A stretch of DNA of 64,000 bases, from NCBI GenBank assembly GCA_021029095.1, contig JAJOHG010000099.1, forward strand, positions 1-64,000. Direction: 5' to 3'. Both the position numbers and the translations under genes were made by a program. A model generated the notes under the pieces. The model ran no database searches. It was not told the DNA's origin and worked only from the letters and a program-made list of their open reading frames with translations. This document shows, piece by piece, positions 45,568-56,044 of the stretch (positions are counted from its first letter, which is position 1; every line of letters begins with the position of its first letter). The stretch is from Phellopilus nigrolimitatus (Eukaryota > Basidiomycota > Agaricomycetes > Hymenochaetales > Hymenochaetaceae).

Positions 45568-48500
45568 ATGAGGACTGCGATTCTCTCTCAGCGCCGCGGC
45601 GCCATTTGCTTTCTCGTTATCCTTGTCATCGGCGTGTTACTTTATGCCCGTCTCGCACTCTATACGCTCGAGCGCACCTCAGCTAAACTGACGATGCACC
45701 GCGTCGGCAACGCGCCAGCTGTTGTTGGAGACCTCACCGACCTTGTCAACGTATTCATCGGGACTACGGGCGGCGGGCATGTGTTCCCTGGTGCGACGCT
45801 GCCGCATGGGATGGTCAAGGCGGGCATGGACACAGACTCACCTAACAATGTGAGTACTAGCGTGTGTTGTTTGTAAAGTAACGTATAGATGCTGTATATC
45901 TATATATTGATTTCTGGAGCAAGAGGGATGATGGTGTGGACCAGGCTGACTATCGCCTCGCAGAGGATACTCAACTTGTCTGGCTGCGAATATGTTTTCT
46001 GACATTGAATTCTCTTATAAAAGCACGCAGGGTACGATGCAGACCCGCGCTATAGCGTTACAGGTTTCAGCCAGCTGCACGACGACGGCACGGGCGGAAA
46101 CATTCCACTCTCAAACTTCAAACTCTTCCCCCTCCCGTTCTGTGGTAGCTTTACGACGTGTCCGACCACCATCTCTGCGCGCAAGACCCTGCGGCAATTC
46201 AAGTACGCGATCGCAGACTTCGCACCAGATCCGGATGCGGTTCCAAGTGGGGAAGTGCCAGACGATGCGGGGAGCCCGGGGTATTTCGCGACGAACCTCT
46301 CGACGGGCGTGCGCGCTGAGCTGACGGCGACGCGTCGCACAGCGCTTCATCGGTACACATTTCCCTCGCGGGCCGAGGCGGAGGCATACGGGACTGTACC
46401 AAACGATGTCGACTGGCGGCCGCGCATTATCGTCGATATTACAAACGACGGGATGCGCTCCGGCAACAGCCCGCAGCTCGATATCGACCCCGAGACCGGT
46501 CGAGTAACGGGCAGCGCGCATTTCTCTGCGAGTTTCGGGACCGGCTCGTATGCTTTATGTCCACTGCTTTTTTGCCGGGATTTGCAAGTTAACTCGAGTG
46601 TAGTTACCGAGCATTTGTCTGTGTTGACTTCCGCTCGCCCGCGTCGCCTTCCACGCCTCTTGTCCCCGCCGAATACGGAGCATACCATGATTGGACTGTC
46701 AGCTTAAACTCCACGTCGCTTATCAACCCCTTGGGTGAGCAAGGTGCTCTCCTTACGTTCTCGCACCCCACACCTCTTCCCCCCGTTCAATCGAGCACCC
46801 CTATGACGATTCTCGCACGTGTCGGCGTGTCACTTGTCTCCGCAAGCCAGGCATGCACGAATGCTGAAAGCGAGGTCCCCGATTTCGATTTCGGCGGCGT
46901 CCGCGAGAAGGCACGGGAGGCGTGGAATGCACTGCTCGGGCGTTTCGAGATCAGCGCGGACCTCGGAGAGGAGCAGAGAAACGAGGCGGTTCTGTTTTAT
47001 TCCTCCGTTGGTTGTTTCTTCCGGTTTGAATTTCTGACTTTGAAAGTCTAGACGCTGATGGCTTCATTCTTTCCTATGCAGCTGTACCGCTCACATATCG
47101 TCCCTGCCGATTGTATGTATGTGCGGCATTCCGTTACCTTGTCATTCGCTGAAGTCAACATAAATCTGCAGACAGCGGTGAGAACCCGCTTTGGGAATCT
47201 GACGAGCCCTACTACGACTCTCTTTATTGCAATGTTCGTGTTTTCTTCTAGAATTTCTCAGTTGTATGTATAATCTTAGGACGACATCCAGTGGGACACG
47301 TACCGCACACTTTTTCCGTTAATGTCGCTGCACGATCCAGAGACATACTCGCGGATCGTGCGCTCCTTCATCGATATCCAACAGCACGAGGGCTGGCTCC
47401 CGGAGTGCCGTGGTGCGACTGTGAAGCAGTTTATTCAGGGCGGGTCTAGTGAGGGCTTTCCTTCTCCACATTTTAACTCGATATTCTAGATGCTGACTGA
47501 GTTTGCTCAGGCGGAGATCCCATTCTTGCTGAGTTTTACATCAAGTGAGCACTCGTGTGGTTTTTATTCATCTGTAAAGCTAATGAGAGGAATTCGATTA
47601 TCATTTTAGGTACCAAAAGCATATGGAGCAGCTTGGCGTATCGTCAGAGGCGCTTTATGCTGCCCTTGTAAAGGATGCCGAGGAGGAGCCTGATAACTGG
47701 AACTTGATGGGGAGGCAGGCTAGTCTCTGGAAGGAGTTCGGTAAGCGCTTATTTTTCGTAATGTGCTTTGGCAAGCATAATTCTGATCCGATGCCGATCT
47801 TAATGAGGCTACATCCCAAGTGGTGAGCGTAGGCCAGGCGGGATGACGACGCGCCAGGTGTCACGCACGCTAGAGGTATGCGTTTCCGCTAATATTGCCA
47901 TATCTTATAGATAGTAAGACAAAATTACATCGTCTCCGATGTCTTACAGTACTCCTTTGGCGACTTCGCTATTTCGCAGGTCGCCAGAGGCATGGGAGTT
48001 ATAGATGATTGGCAAAAGTACTCGAATCGCTCGCGCGGGTTCGAGCTCGTCTGGAACCCGGAGACAACCATCAACGACGTCGATGAGCGGGTGGTGGAGG
48101 GGTCAAGGGGTTCATGCAGGTACGCTATGAAGATTGCACTTCCGATTAATTTGTGGAAGGAGTTAAGAGCTTTCTGTACAATGATTTTACAGCCACGATA
48201 TGCTCGTAATGACTCGTTCGGCTACACGGACCCAAGGCATTGCACCGTCAATGATCCTAAACATAGCTCGTGTTTCCTAGACTCGTCAAACCATGATGGG
48301 TTTTATGAAGGCGGGCCGATCGTAGTACGCAATTATCTCGTTTCACGAATGGTCTCTAATAAAAGAAATCATGGCGCAGTATTCCCAATACGTCCCGCAT
48401 GACACTGCTAAACTCGTGGAACTGCAAGGAGGGAGAGATGCATTCTTGAGGCGCCTGGACTTTATCTTTGATAATGTGCGTTTCTCCGAGCAAAATTAAC

Positions 48501-49216
48501 TGTATACGTAGCTGATAATAGAGGTACAAGGGCTACTTTGACTCTACAAACGAGCCTTCGCAGCAGATCCCGTTCATGTATCACTATGCTGATCGACCAG
48601 GGCTGAGTACAGAGCGCTCGCGCGAGACGATTGCTCGGTCGTACAACACGAGCGTAAATGGGCTTCCAGGGAACGACGGCAAGTATCCTACACTTCTTGA
48701 AAGTACCTATGACGCTGTCTTACAATATTGATTGCTTTTTATCTGTAGATTCCGGAGCGATGGGCAGCTACGTCGTCTTTAATATGCTCGGGCTGTACCC
48801 GTTGCCCGCGACGCGCGAGTTCCTCGTCTCCTCGCCGTACTTTCGCACGGTCCGTGTGTACAACCCTGTCATGCGCACGACGACAACAATCAACGCACGC
48901 TGGGCTCGCGGGAACCCCGCAGATGGACGTGGGGGGATGATCTACGTTAAGGTGTGTATATATTCACAGGATTTCTTTCCACATCTTCCTGCAAGAATAA
49001 GAGTTTTGTATTCTGACTGCAATATGCGTTAAGAGTATACGAATTAACGGCCAGCCGTGGCACTCGAATTGCTACATCGAGTGGATTGTGTTTGAAATCG
49101 GCGCGACGGTGGATTTGGAGCTCACGGACGACCGGACGGGCACATGCGGTGCGGCAGAGAGCAGCCTCCCGCCTTCTTTATCTACGGGTGGATATGGTGT
49201 GTTATACGGAAAATAA
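45568..49216 (+). CDS. GH92 alpha-1,2-mannosidase-like protein, one-base frameshift
   Basis: Exo-mannosidase family of the secretory pathway or cell surface. Fifteen exons: 45568-45849, 46024-46558, 46612-47006, 47082-47112, 47172-47233, 47280-47448, 47511-47544, 47610-47740, 47808-47875, 47950-48119, 48193-48324, 48380-48475, 48531-48678, 48749-48951, 49034-49216, about 879 residues. A basic start plus FLVILVIGVLLYARLAL is a signal anchor. GH92 marks are VNVFIGTTGGGHVFPGATLP, HAGYDADPRYSVTGFSQLHD, WDTYRTLFPLMSLHDPE, EGWLPECRGATVKQF and GAMGSYVVFNMLGLYPL. The sum is one base short; GVKGFMQ is out of frame after a G4 run at 48099-48102. Intron 48679-48748 is GC-AG. The last residues VLYGK and the TAA come from the LTR-like insertion. 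Confidence 0.9.
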
Positions 49217-50476
49217 TATTTCACCAAATGGTGGGAGATGTACCATGATATTCATTTGTGGATTCGCAGTGAGATAACTCGACGTTTAATAAGAAAAGGT
49301 CTAACAAGGGATCTCGAACTGTGTAGAAGTCGGAGATCTGCGACATGCCCGAAAAGGTCAAGTCAGCGCCGAAAAGGTCTACTAGTCTGTCACGTGCTAT
49401 ATCGGAGTTCGAACTTTGTCTTGGACCGCATAAAGTCGCGTCCCTTCGCGCCCTCCACCGTCAGCCTCTCTTTCCCTCCTACCACCACCTCTTCTGCGAG
49501 AAAAACTCCTACCTCAGCATGAGGAGTCCACAGTATGCCGCTCATTAATCCAGGTAAGCAGCTCTCCTCCATTCATCGCAGCTTTACCTGACGGCCCATT
49601 GAGCAGAGCGTGTGCCACCTAACTACCGCCAGCCTAATTAGCGCATACCACCATGCTAACGTCAATGCGACAATCTCTTCGTCGACGATTACCCTTCTAC
49701 TCTTTCGGCCAATTTTTATGGCTGAATGACGATGCTGCTTCTTGAATGTGAGTAGCCATTTGGCGGTATACCTCCTTGCCACTAATCTCTTCCCTTCTCA
49801 GACACATCCTCGCCTAGCAGTACCCTACCCGAGTCTTTCTCCTATATGCCATCTATCACTCCTTGCTGTATTCATGTTACGACAAATCAAGACCCTTGTG
49901 TTTCGCCGTCCGTCGACTCAGGCGACCTCTCAACTTCCATAATGTGGCATTCCGATGTGGTCTCAGCTCCGCCCGGCTTCGGCCGCCAACGGAGCGGAGA
50001 CGGACAGGTCTGCTGGCGAATAGCCGCGGAAGTTCACGTCGTACGGAGCCAGCCCTCGACTTCCGTAATGTAGCTAGACCGATGGTGTCAGCCCCGTCCA
50101 GCTGCGCGCTGTTGGCGGGGTGGCAGACATGTCTGCTGCGCGGAAGTTGGCGCTGCTCGGATGTGTCCAGTCGAAGCAAGCCGCTGTCTAGCTTTGCGCT
50201 GTCAGCGGCGTCAGCCTCCTGGGCCTCCGAGGATGCCGTGTGGCATCGCAAGACTCCTATGTCAGACTTGGACCCTTACGGCTCTTGCTGTCATCTCATG
50301 GTGTGTTATTTGCCGCCCGCAGTACACTCCTAAATTTTTTTACTGACATTTTCTGTCGCTTTCGGCAGTTTCATATTATGGACACTACCCGAAGGAAGAA
50401 GAAAGGAGAGAATAGCAGAGTCTGTCGATTTTATAATTTGTACCATGCACATCTACAGAGTAAAGCACCCCGATGA
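49066..50476 (+). repeat. Inverted segmental duplicate of 18734-20156
   Basis: Plus-strand partner of the block at 18734-20156. It contains the end of the functional GH92 gene, the LTR-like element and about 173 bp of flank, and stops matching at CATCGGGGTGC (50476 end). Because this copy carries the full GH92 gene, it is the likely donor. Confidence 0.88.
49200..50298 (+). mobile_element. Solo-LTR-like element, copy 2
   Basis: Starts TGTTATACGG and ends GTCATCTCA (TG...CA), 1,099 bp, flanked by TGGTG on both sides (49195-49199 and 50299-50303). It is inserted at the 3' end of the GH92 gene. The same target duplication flanks copy 1, so insertion came before the segmental duplication. No internal retroelement genes are present. 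Superfamily is undetermined. Confidence 0.6.
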
Positions 50477-50569
50477 ATGCCTTAATTTCGACCTTTATTC
50501 TGATTGTCGGAGACCACGGCGCAAGGCAAATGGAATGGAATGTGATAATCGTGCACATACTGAGACTGA

Positions 50570-50735
50570 ACTCGAATAACGGAAGGCACCAAGTTCGGAA
50601 TTTACTGTTCCGTAATCCGTTGATTAGCAATGTCCTTACTGCACTATCTAGACACGTAGGCTTGAGGTTACACATATATGAAGCACACAGCGCAGTCATG
50701 CTTTCCGTTGAGAACAGTTTCCGGTTATAGGTGCT
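50570..50735 (-). repeat. Dispersed repeat related to 12997-13150
   Basis: The reverse complement shares GAAAGCATGACTGCGCT, TGTGCTTCATATA and a GGATTACGGAA-like continuation with 12997-13150, with many differences. It is an old dispersed repeat of unknown type. Confidence 0.5.
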
Positions 50736-50859
50736 ATTAAAAGGACGAGAGCATTTTGCTTATCAGTGTTGAATAGCAAATGTAACCTAGAAAGCTACTT
50801 ACCCGTGCACAAAGCCCGCAAGAGTCCTTCACAACCGCACGCGATAAGGAAGACGAAGA

Positions 50860-51210
50860 TTAAGATTGCGGCAGAGCGACGCGTACTGGTGCCGGGGACG
50901 GTATAGTATTGTTTGAAATGAGGAGGCGTAACCGCTCTTTCAATGACTTGCGTGTCCGGCGGGACGTCGAAGCGACGCCGCCGGGTATAGCGTGGACAGG
51001 TATCGGCGCGGAGGCGCCGGCGCCATAGGTGCTCGCGAGCGCACCAAAGGCAGCAAAGAAGTCTTTCTGGGGCGTGCCGATGGTGAAGGAGGAAGTCGAT
51101 GAGGAGTAGGACGAGCACGAGGTGAGTGAAGGCGCGGTGATCGGCGGTGAGCCTGGGAGGAGAGGAGAGCTGAAGCTGGAGCCGAATGGGAAGGGCGTTT
51201 TGGGCCTCAG
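50860..51210 (-). CDS. Small YG[FA]G-motif protein, locus a (exon, incomplete)
   Basis: A minus-strand open frame ending in TAA at 50860 reads GTPQKDFFAAFGALASTYGA then GASAPIPV, with a Ser-rich lead and a basic TSRRTRKSLKERLRLL tail. It shares the core K-[DN]-[YF]-x-x-A-[FA]-x-x-L-x-S-x-Y-G-[FA]-G with loci b, c and d. There is no ATG in this frame before the stop at 51211-51213. It must therefore be a downstream exon with an unseen first exon, or a relic. Function is unknown. A competing 156-residue frame on the same strand (51265-50795) was rejected because the motif is not in it. Confidence 0.5.
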   Translation of the reverse strand: MRPKTPFPFGSSFSSPLLPGSPPITAPSLTSCSSYSSSTSSFTIGTPQKDFFAAFGALASTYGAGASAPIPVHAIPGGVASTSRRTRKSLKERLRLLISNNTIPSPAPVRVALPQS

Positions 51211-51703
51211 TCAAGAAGATAATTGCCTGGATGTATGAAGCTGGGTGAAAACGACAAGGGAGCACACGGTGAGCTGAGAGCGGGCGAGTGTGGCGAAGCG
51301 AGTCCTGATGGAGATTGTATCGACTGTAATGAAAATCTCGTCCTTGTATTTGGATAAGATCCTTATTGAATCAGTCAGGAATAGTATCACTCGCGCGAAG
51401 TGTATTGCGACTGGCAGAACGCAGGTGCACTGTCCTGAGGATCGCGTATCAGGATATCAAGCGATGTAAACGAAACGCCGACAGGTTCTATTCAACATCA
51501 GGCCGCGGAAGTATATGTCGCAGTCCATCTCAGCGTGTAGTTCCCAAACACCATCTGCAGGCGAGTAGACAAGTCAAGCAAGCGCAGTCAGACACAGAGC
51601 GAAAAGGTACCGCAGGCCAGACCAAGTACGAGCCCCCAGTCAGGAGTGTTAGCCCGTCTTCTACTGTATAAGGTTTCCACTTGTCGTATAGACGGAGGTA
51701 AAC
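51211..51703. other. Intergenic region
   Basis: A plus-strand frame (51366-51671) ends in a hydrophilic stretch SDTERKGTAGQTKYEPPVRS that could be coding, but has no domain or clear splice link. Otherwise nothing seen. Confidence 0.3.
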
Positions 51704-51844
51704 ATGTCGGAAGGAGATCATGAAGAACTTGATGGAATCGAAACGGACTTCATAATAGGTTCAGGAAGGAAGAGAGCTCGAGCGCTGATGGCGTGTCAGA
51801 ACGCGGAACGAAAAGATGAAGGAAACACAGCTGAGTTTGTTTGA
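51704..51844 (+). CDS. Possible 46-residue small ORF
   Basis: ATG at 51704 reads MSEGDHEELDGIETDF, IIGSGRKRARALMACQNAER and on to TGA at 51842. The acidic-then-basic composition is protein-like, and the frame directly follows the hydrophilic frame ending at 51671. Both may be exons of one small gene. No homologue recognised; kept only as a candidate. Confidence 0.25.
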   Translation: MSEGDHEELDGIETDFIIGSGRKRARALMACQNAERKDEGNTAEFV

Positions 51845-52396
51845 TCGCTTAGAGCGCCTGGTCCGTGCGCGCTCGTCGTTCGTATAAGACGCTGCCATAG
51901 ACAAAATGAACAACTCATACTTACCTTGATGGCGCATTCCCCTTCATGTCTTGGGAGTGCGGGCCATTGGGGCCTCCCATAGCACGGCGACCATGTCCTC
52001 AGGGGGCGTCTTTGGTTTGTATGCGGTTTATGCTGCATGCACTGTCTCAATATTTTCCAGTCCCTTTTCGGCCCTCGGGCTGGGAGGGCTCTTCTTTTTT
52101 TGGTTTCTGAGCGGCTCTAACCCTAACCATATTAATATTGTATCTACATGTCAAGTAATAAACTAGCTTATGTACTCTGACCTGATCATCGACAATAGCA
52201 CTGCTATACTGCTAGTAGCTACCTGCTGGAGCAGACCGCCGACCACCGTGTCGCCCGGGTGGCACCGCTCAGCACATCTCCTCTTAAACTTCTGTCAAAA
52301 GATTTCATCCTGACAAGAAAATTCTGTCTGGTTTACGACTATCACGACACCCATGGCTCATCAGTAGAGTCGCCACATCGTACACGACAGCTCTCG
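51845..52396. other. Promoter-side region of the serine-rich gene
   Basis: 552 bp with no supported gene. Poly-T near 52094-52101. An open frame runs upstream of 52397 without an ATG. Confidence 0.4.
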
Positions 52397-53353
52397 ATGT
52401 CGATGCGAAATGACTACCAAAATGCGGACGGCGAGCTTGCAGACGACCTCGAGCGGTCCATCTTTATCTTTCCCAATCCTGGATCTGAGTCGAGCCCGTC
52501 AAGCCCTCTGTCCATCGCGACGGACGTGAGCTTTCCTTCGGACTCTGCGATGACGACGGCAACTAGAGGCCGGAGGGGAAACAGTCTGAGTACGGACTGG
52601 GAAGCACTCTCGCCTCGTAGCGTCAGCGTGGACTCTTCCAGTCTGCGTTCGCCGCTCGTCGAGATTTGGGAAATGTCTTCAGTCGAGAACGCGGAACCCG
52701 GCGCGAACGCAGACGACATGGGCACTACGGAGCTCGAGGCGGCTGTCGAGCGTGCAGGTCGGAAGGACGCGCTGGTTCTGCACGGATCGCAGCGGCGGTA
52801 CCCGCTGGGCAGGCAGCCGTTCCCGAACACATTCACCTACGTTGATGGGCGATTTCAAATTCGAGGTCGGGAGCGAACGGAGAGCCTCATCTCAGCTGTT
52901 GACGGGGAAGACAGCTCTCCGCACGGCCGTATGAAATCGGCATCCGTGTCTAATCCCTCATCTTTCCAACGGTCGCATTCTCACCGTCTCCCGCTGCTCT
53001 CATTCTTCTCCTCGTTCTTCTCAATCGACGACTCGACATTGCATCTCCTCACGCGTCCTCCGCATCCCCTCGCGTCTCCCCTTTTCCAAGGCGCGCGGCT
53101 CCAGTCGGGTGACGATGCCGATACCATGCTCAACGACAAGCACATACTTTTCAGCTCTTCGGAGATGGCGAGCCTGAAGGAAGGCGTCGAGGCTGCGACC
53201 GACCCTTCTGTCACTCCACATAACATATTTGCGCTGCCTCTGCCTTCTCTAACGTCGCTTCCATCCCTGCCCTTCGCGTGCATGTGGTATCTTGTGAATG
53301 GTGCATACAGCGCCCCGAAGAGAATGTGGGTGGGGACTCGACATCAGGCTTAA
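52397..53353 (+). CDS. Serine-rich uncharacterised fungal protein
   Basis: From ATG at 52397 (MSMRNDYQNADGELADDLER) a single exon encodes 318 residues. Ser is very frequent. Recognisable stretches are SIFIFPNPGSESSPSSPLS, FTYVDGRFQIRGRERTESL and, near the C-terminus, LFSSSEMASLKEGVEAATD followed by NIFALPLPSLTSLPSLPF. No signal peptide, membrane segment or catalytic motif is seen. It is likely intracellular and largely disordered. An in-frame extension upstream begins with GTG, so the ATG is chosen. Function unknown. Confidence 0.65.
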   Translation: MSMRNDYQNADGELADDLERSIFIFPNPGSESSPSSPLSIATDVSFPSDSAMTTATRGRRGNSLSTDWEALSPRSVSVDSSSLRSPLVEIWEMSSVENAEPGANADDMGTTELEAAVERAGRKDALVLHGSQRRYPLGRQPFPNTFTYVDGRFQIRGRERTESLISAVDGEDSSPHGRMKSASVSNPSSFQRSHSHRLPLLSFFSSFFSIDDSTLHLLTRPPHPLASPLFQGARLQSGDDADTMLNDKHILFSSSEMASLKEGVEAATDPSVTPHNIFALPLPSLTSLPSLPFACMWYLVNGAYSAPKRMWVGTRHQA

Positions 53354-53632
53354 GCTCATGCATCATCTTTAAAAAAGACTCCCCAGCTCGTTTCTACGTC
53401 TTACAGCCACGCAGACACTTCTAGCATACACCATATGTTCGGATTCGAACTGTTATAATACTTCGCTCACTGTATACTACTACTCTGTTTGTACGATATA
53501 ATAATAACATGTATGCGATATCTAGTACAGCGCCGGTCTGGGATGTTAGACTTTGATGAAACCAACAAAACATGTTATGTTATAGTTGGGGGAAGAACAC
53601 AAAAAAGTAGAGGAAATGAGTGAGAAAACAAT

Positions 53633-53727
53633 GACTCAGCCAGGAATTGAACCTGGAACCATCTGTGAACTCGACGACCACATCAAACTATGTTAGACAG
53701 ATATCATAACCGCTAGACCACTGAGTC
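53633..53727 (-). tRNA. tRNA-Val (anticodon AAC) with intron
   Basis: The acceptor stem GACTCAG pairs perfectly with CTGAGTC. The T-arm CCAGG-TTCAATT-CCTGG is perfect, the anticodon stem is TCTGT/ACAGA and the D-loop contains GCGGTTA. The anticodon loop reads CTAACA then, after a 23-nt intron (53668-53690 on plus), C. That gives anticodon AAC and the canonical intron position after base 37. A TTTT run follows the 3' end on the minus strand, as expected for RNA polymerase III termination. Confidence 0.88.
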
Positions 53728-54657
53728 ACGTAAAGTAAATAAATATATTACATAACATATCCGTTAAGGATGCCTCGGATGCTTCCCTCTTCCCTAGCTT
53801 CGTGTCGAAATATTTTTTGTGTTCATCAGTTCTGCGTATCATCAGTGACATCGAAAAGCTGGGCGCATTTGATTCACTCGCGCTCAAAGCTTCAATCTCA
53901 CACCGTTCAATTGAGGATGATGTCGCTCCGAATCTCGTACATGTAAAATGATACCCCCATGTGGCTCATCCCTGAACTCTACATATGCTAAGTAAAATAT
54001 TTTACTATACGAAAATCTCCCGGACAGTCAAGGAAGATCAAGATATGGTATACTTTGTTCGATCTCGCTCCTGCGTGAGCCAGAAGATGTAGCAATGACC
54101 GCTGTTGCGTTATACCAGAGCTTCTTTGCTGTATTGAGAAGTACGTATGTACATGTAGCTTTAGTTCTCGGCATGATTTAGACCTGACAAAGAGCTTTGA
54201 GTAGTGCCGGCCTGGAAGACATAGCTTATATAGAAACGGGGACGAGTGATTCTGCAAATCTGACCTACGGTCAGAGCAAAAAAAACAAAGGAAATTTATT
54301 CCCTCTATTTACAGTATCGTCGCTGAGACTAAGTGTATGCTCGAGCGCAACGAGATCATACTCCGTATTTTCAGAAATCATCAAAAAAAAAAAAATGCGC
54401 GTATTATCGGACCAATAAATGAGATGATCTACAAATACTGAGACAACTGCGACGGGGCTTTATCCTTCGGCGATTATAAAACATCTAGTAAGAAAAACAG
54501 CGTATATGCATGTCTACGGCACACAAAAATCACAGGGAAATTAAACGTTCAAAACCTTTAGAATTTCGTGAGTTCGTCGTGTTAAAAGCTGATTCGGAAG
54601 TTGGATACGAACAATATCATCGTGAGCCGCGTCCAGAATGCAACTTTCCCGAGCTCT
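53728..54657. other. Intergenic region
   Basis: 930 bp, AT-rich; poly-A at about 54386-54397. Frames are short and featureless. Confidence 0.4.
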
Positions 54658-55144
54658 CTATCCGCTTGTCGAGCGGATCATCGTTTGACGTCCGACGCGT
54701 GAAGCTACTCGAAGTAGAAGTGCGTTGAGCAGAGTGAGTGGAGGAGAGGAGGTCCGGGTCGCCTGAATCGGGACTGCGACAACGCCACCACCGAATCCGT
54801 AAGACGATGAGAGCGCACCGAAAGCTTGCTCGTAGTTCTTCGGCGTCGGAGCCGGCGTCGATTTTGACGACGTAGCAATGGTGGAGACGGTAAGGGTTTC
54901 CTGTGAGTCGATGGACGAGCGCCGAGAGCTCAAGTCTGCGTCAGGTGATGACGAAAGGGGGCTACGCGGCTTCCGTACGCAAAACGCGCGAGAGGGAGAA
55001 TGTCGAAGATGAAGAAGCCTTCGGCTTCGAAGGAGTGGCGTGTTTGGGCTTGGGCTTAGGCTTTGGCGGCGCCGTGCTGTCCATGATACCGTACACGTCC
55101 TGGACGGCGAATGGGGTGGGGTAGTCACGATAGATGAGAGGCAT
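54658..55144 (-). CDS. Small YG[FA]G-motif protein, locus b
   Basis: Exons 55144-54979 and 54935-54658 (43-nt intron, GTACGG...GACGCAG, with a CTGAC branch site) close in frame to 147 residues from ATG at 55144. The N-terminus is MPLIYRDYPTPFAVQDVYGI, followed by a Pro/Lys run PPKPKPKPKHATPSKPKAS and a Ser/Thr-rich spacer. The core PTPKNYEQAFGALSSSYGFG, GG sits near residues 92-113, and a basic tail follows. The core is shared with loci a, c and d. No signal peptide or known domain; cellular location unknown. The intron is predicted by frame closure and needs RNA support. Confidence 0.6.
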
Positions 55145-56044
55145 AGAGGTAGACGTAGAAGTAGTGGTGCTCGTGCTGATAGTCGAAACGAGAATGGTGG
55201 GCACTGAAGTTGTTTAAACTGGGTTGGTTGCTTGTTCTTTGCATCGCGTCGCGTCAACGCTTTATACGCGTTCAGCACAGCCAATGCGGCTGCGGCTGCG
55301 CTGAACATATCAGTGACTCGATCGACTAACCTAGGTCGTTTCAAAGACTGCGGTGCTTAAGATCTAATCATAGTTACATACCGATCAAATAGGTGTGATT
55401 GTTGCGGGAGCGCATCTCGCGGACCGCCTTTGGCGGCTCCGGATTGATCGTAACTGACCATTTTCGGTAAGAAAGCGTAACCCAGCTCGTCGACGGAGAT
55501 GAATTTAGAAATGACTCACGAGTTGTTCTATGTAACACGGGATTAAAAGCCCGCTGCCCAGCTCGCAGTGGCATTGGTAGCCAGTGACTCCTGAGTTTTC
55601 GCTCAGAAAATCGGTCTCGAGTTCGCCGGTACCGTACTCAAGACTATGACGATCTTGTGAAGCCTTAGTGTTTCAGTTGGTTGTTGATCGTCACTATAAC
55701 TCGGGTAGTTATATGTCTAAGAGTTGATCAAGTAGCGCTTGTGAAAGGTCTACCGTGAAGGAGGCTGTGCTAGATTTGAAAATTGATTTGGTTTCGTATG
55801 TTTATGAGGAAAGACGTTCTCACGAATACAGCAGTTTGTTCCGTTCAACTCGAGTTCGACAGATCCCAAGCATTTTTAGAGGAGCTCAATCTATGCTGCA
55901 TCGTGCAACGAGCTAGACGTTCATCTCATTCTCAGGTTTGAATGCTTGTACAAAAAATCAAATTCACTTGGCCTCAAAAGTGTTGCTGTAAAAGTCGGAT
56001 CCTTTCAATTCGTGTCGGAACCTCAGCTATAACGTGCTTCTGAG
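55145..56044. other. Divergent region between locus b and PRMT3
   Basis: 900 bp containing upstream regions of both genes. Short frames only. Confidence 0.4.
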
